Shown here piece after piece: positions 6,457-6,507 of a stretch of DNA of 6,507 nucleotides. The DNA is from Nitrospira sp. UBA2083 (GTDB lineage: Bacteria; Nitrospirota; Nitrospiria; Nitrospirales; Nitrospiraceae): positions 102,952-109,458 of the forward strand of contig DCZN01000083.1 of the NCBI GenBank assembly GCA_002331625.1, read 5' to 3'. Each line of letters begins with the position of its first letter. Positions within the stretch are counted from its first letter, which is position 1. Under the pieces are notes generated by a model that worked only from the letters and a program-made list of their open reading frames with translations, was not told where the DNA came from and did no database searches. A program made the position numbers and the translations under genes.

Positions 6457-6478
6457 CATGATTGCAAGACCTGACCCC
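6457..6478 (-). repeat. Right terminal inverted repeat
   Basis: Read on the minus strand it starts GGGGTCAGGTCTTG and ends AATCATG, matching the left end at 21 of 22 positions. It lies upstream of the transposase start. Another GGGGTCA copy (TTGACCCC at 6485-6492 on the plus strand) lies a few bases outside it. Confidence 0.85.
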
Positions 6479-6507
6479 ATTCAGTTGACCCCAAGTGCTA
6501 ACCCTGA

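Larger units (their letters stand above)
5379..6478. mobile_element. Y1-transposase element of about 1.1 kb with terminal inverted repeats
   Basis: The element is bounded by 22-bp inverted repeats (5379-5400 and 6457-6478, 21 of 22 matching). Inside are one minus-strand HUH tyrosine transposase gene and, on the left, about 190 bases of noncoding sequence that includes repeat copy B. The left end cuts into the DUF5615 remnant. ATT occurs just outside both ends (5376-5378 and 6479-6481); this may be chance, because Y1 elements usually make no target duplication. The boundaries are inferred from the repeats. They could extend slightly, since a further GGGGTCA copy lies outside the right end. Confidence 0.7.

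Overview
The window looks like bacterial chromosome with housekeeping genes on the left and a small accessory/mobile region on the right. The GC-moderate coding style, the Ffh and UvrB sequences, and a two-helix DUF4321-type membrane protein beside ffh suggest a Nitrospirota (Nitrospira-like) or deltaproteobacterial-grade organism. That placement is inference from protein resemblance only; no marker RNA is present.

Left part (1-3972). The 3'-truncated ffh gene (signal recognition particle GTPase) lies on the minus strand. A divergent intergenic region of about 230 bp carries back-to-back promoter-like signals. A small plus-strand gene for a two-helix membrane protein follows. A complete minus-strand uvrB (nucleotide excision repair) converges on it, with a GC-rich hairpin just after the uvrB stop codon. 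Ffh departs from the usual GTPase motif residues at two places (DTGGR and TKVE).

Middle part (3973-5002). The region upstream of uvrB is followed by a minus-strand hypothetical gene of 134 codons with a near-ideal Shine-Dalgarno sequence and no recognised family. After it comes a 388-bp stretch without a gene. That stretch holds a short hairpin and the first copy (A) of a roughly 95-bp repeat.

Right part (5003-6507). A complete DUF433 antitoxin gene has a good -10 box upstream. It is followed with no gap by the remnant of its DUF5615/PIN-like toxin partner, which is stopped by an in-frame TAA and then cut off. The cut coincides with the left end of an approximately 1.1-kb element. This element carries a REP-associated/IS200-like tyrosine (HUH Y1) transposase gene and is bounded by 22-bp inverted repeats that match at 21 of 22 positions. 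The second copy (B) of the ~95-bp repeat starts inside the left inverted repeat. Copy A, on the far side of the antitoxin, therefore looks like a solo end of the same element family, and the antitoxin and toxin remnant lie between two directly repeated element ends. The simplest reading is a toxin-antitoxin locus eroded by a Y1-transposase element, leaving an orphan antitoxin. The core genes are independent of this.
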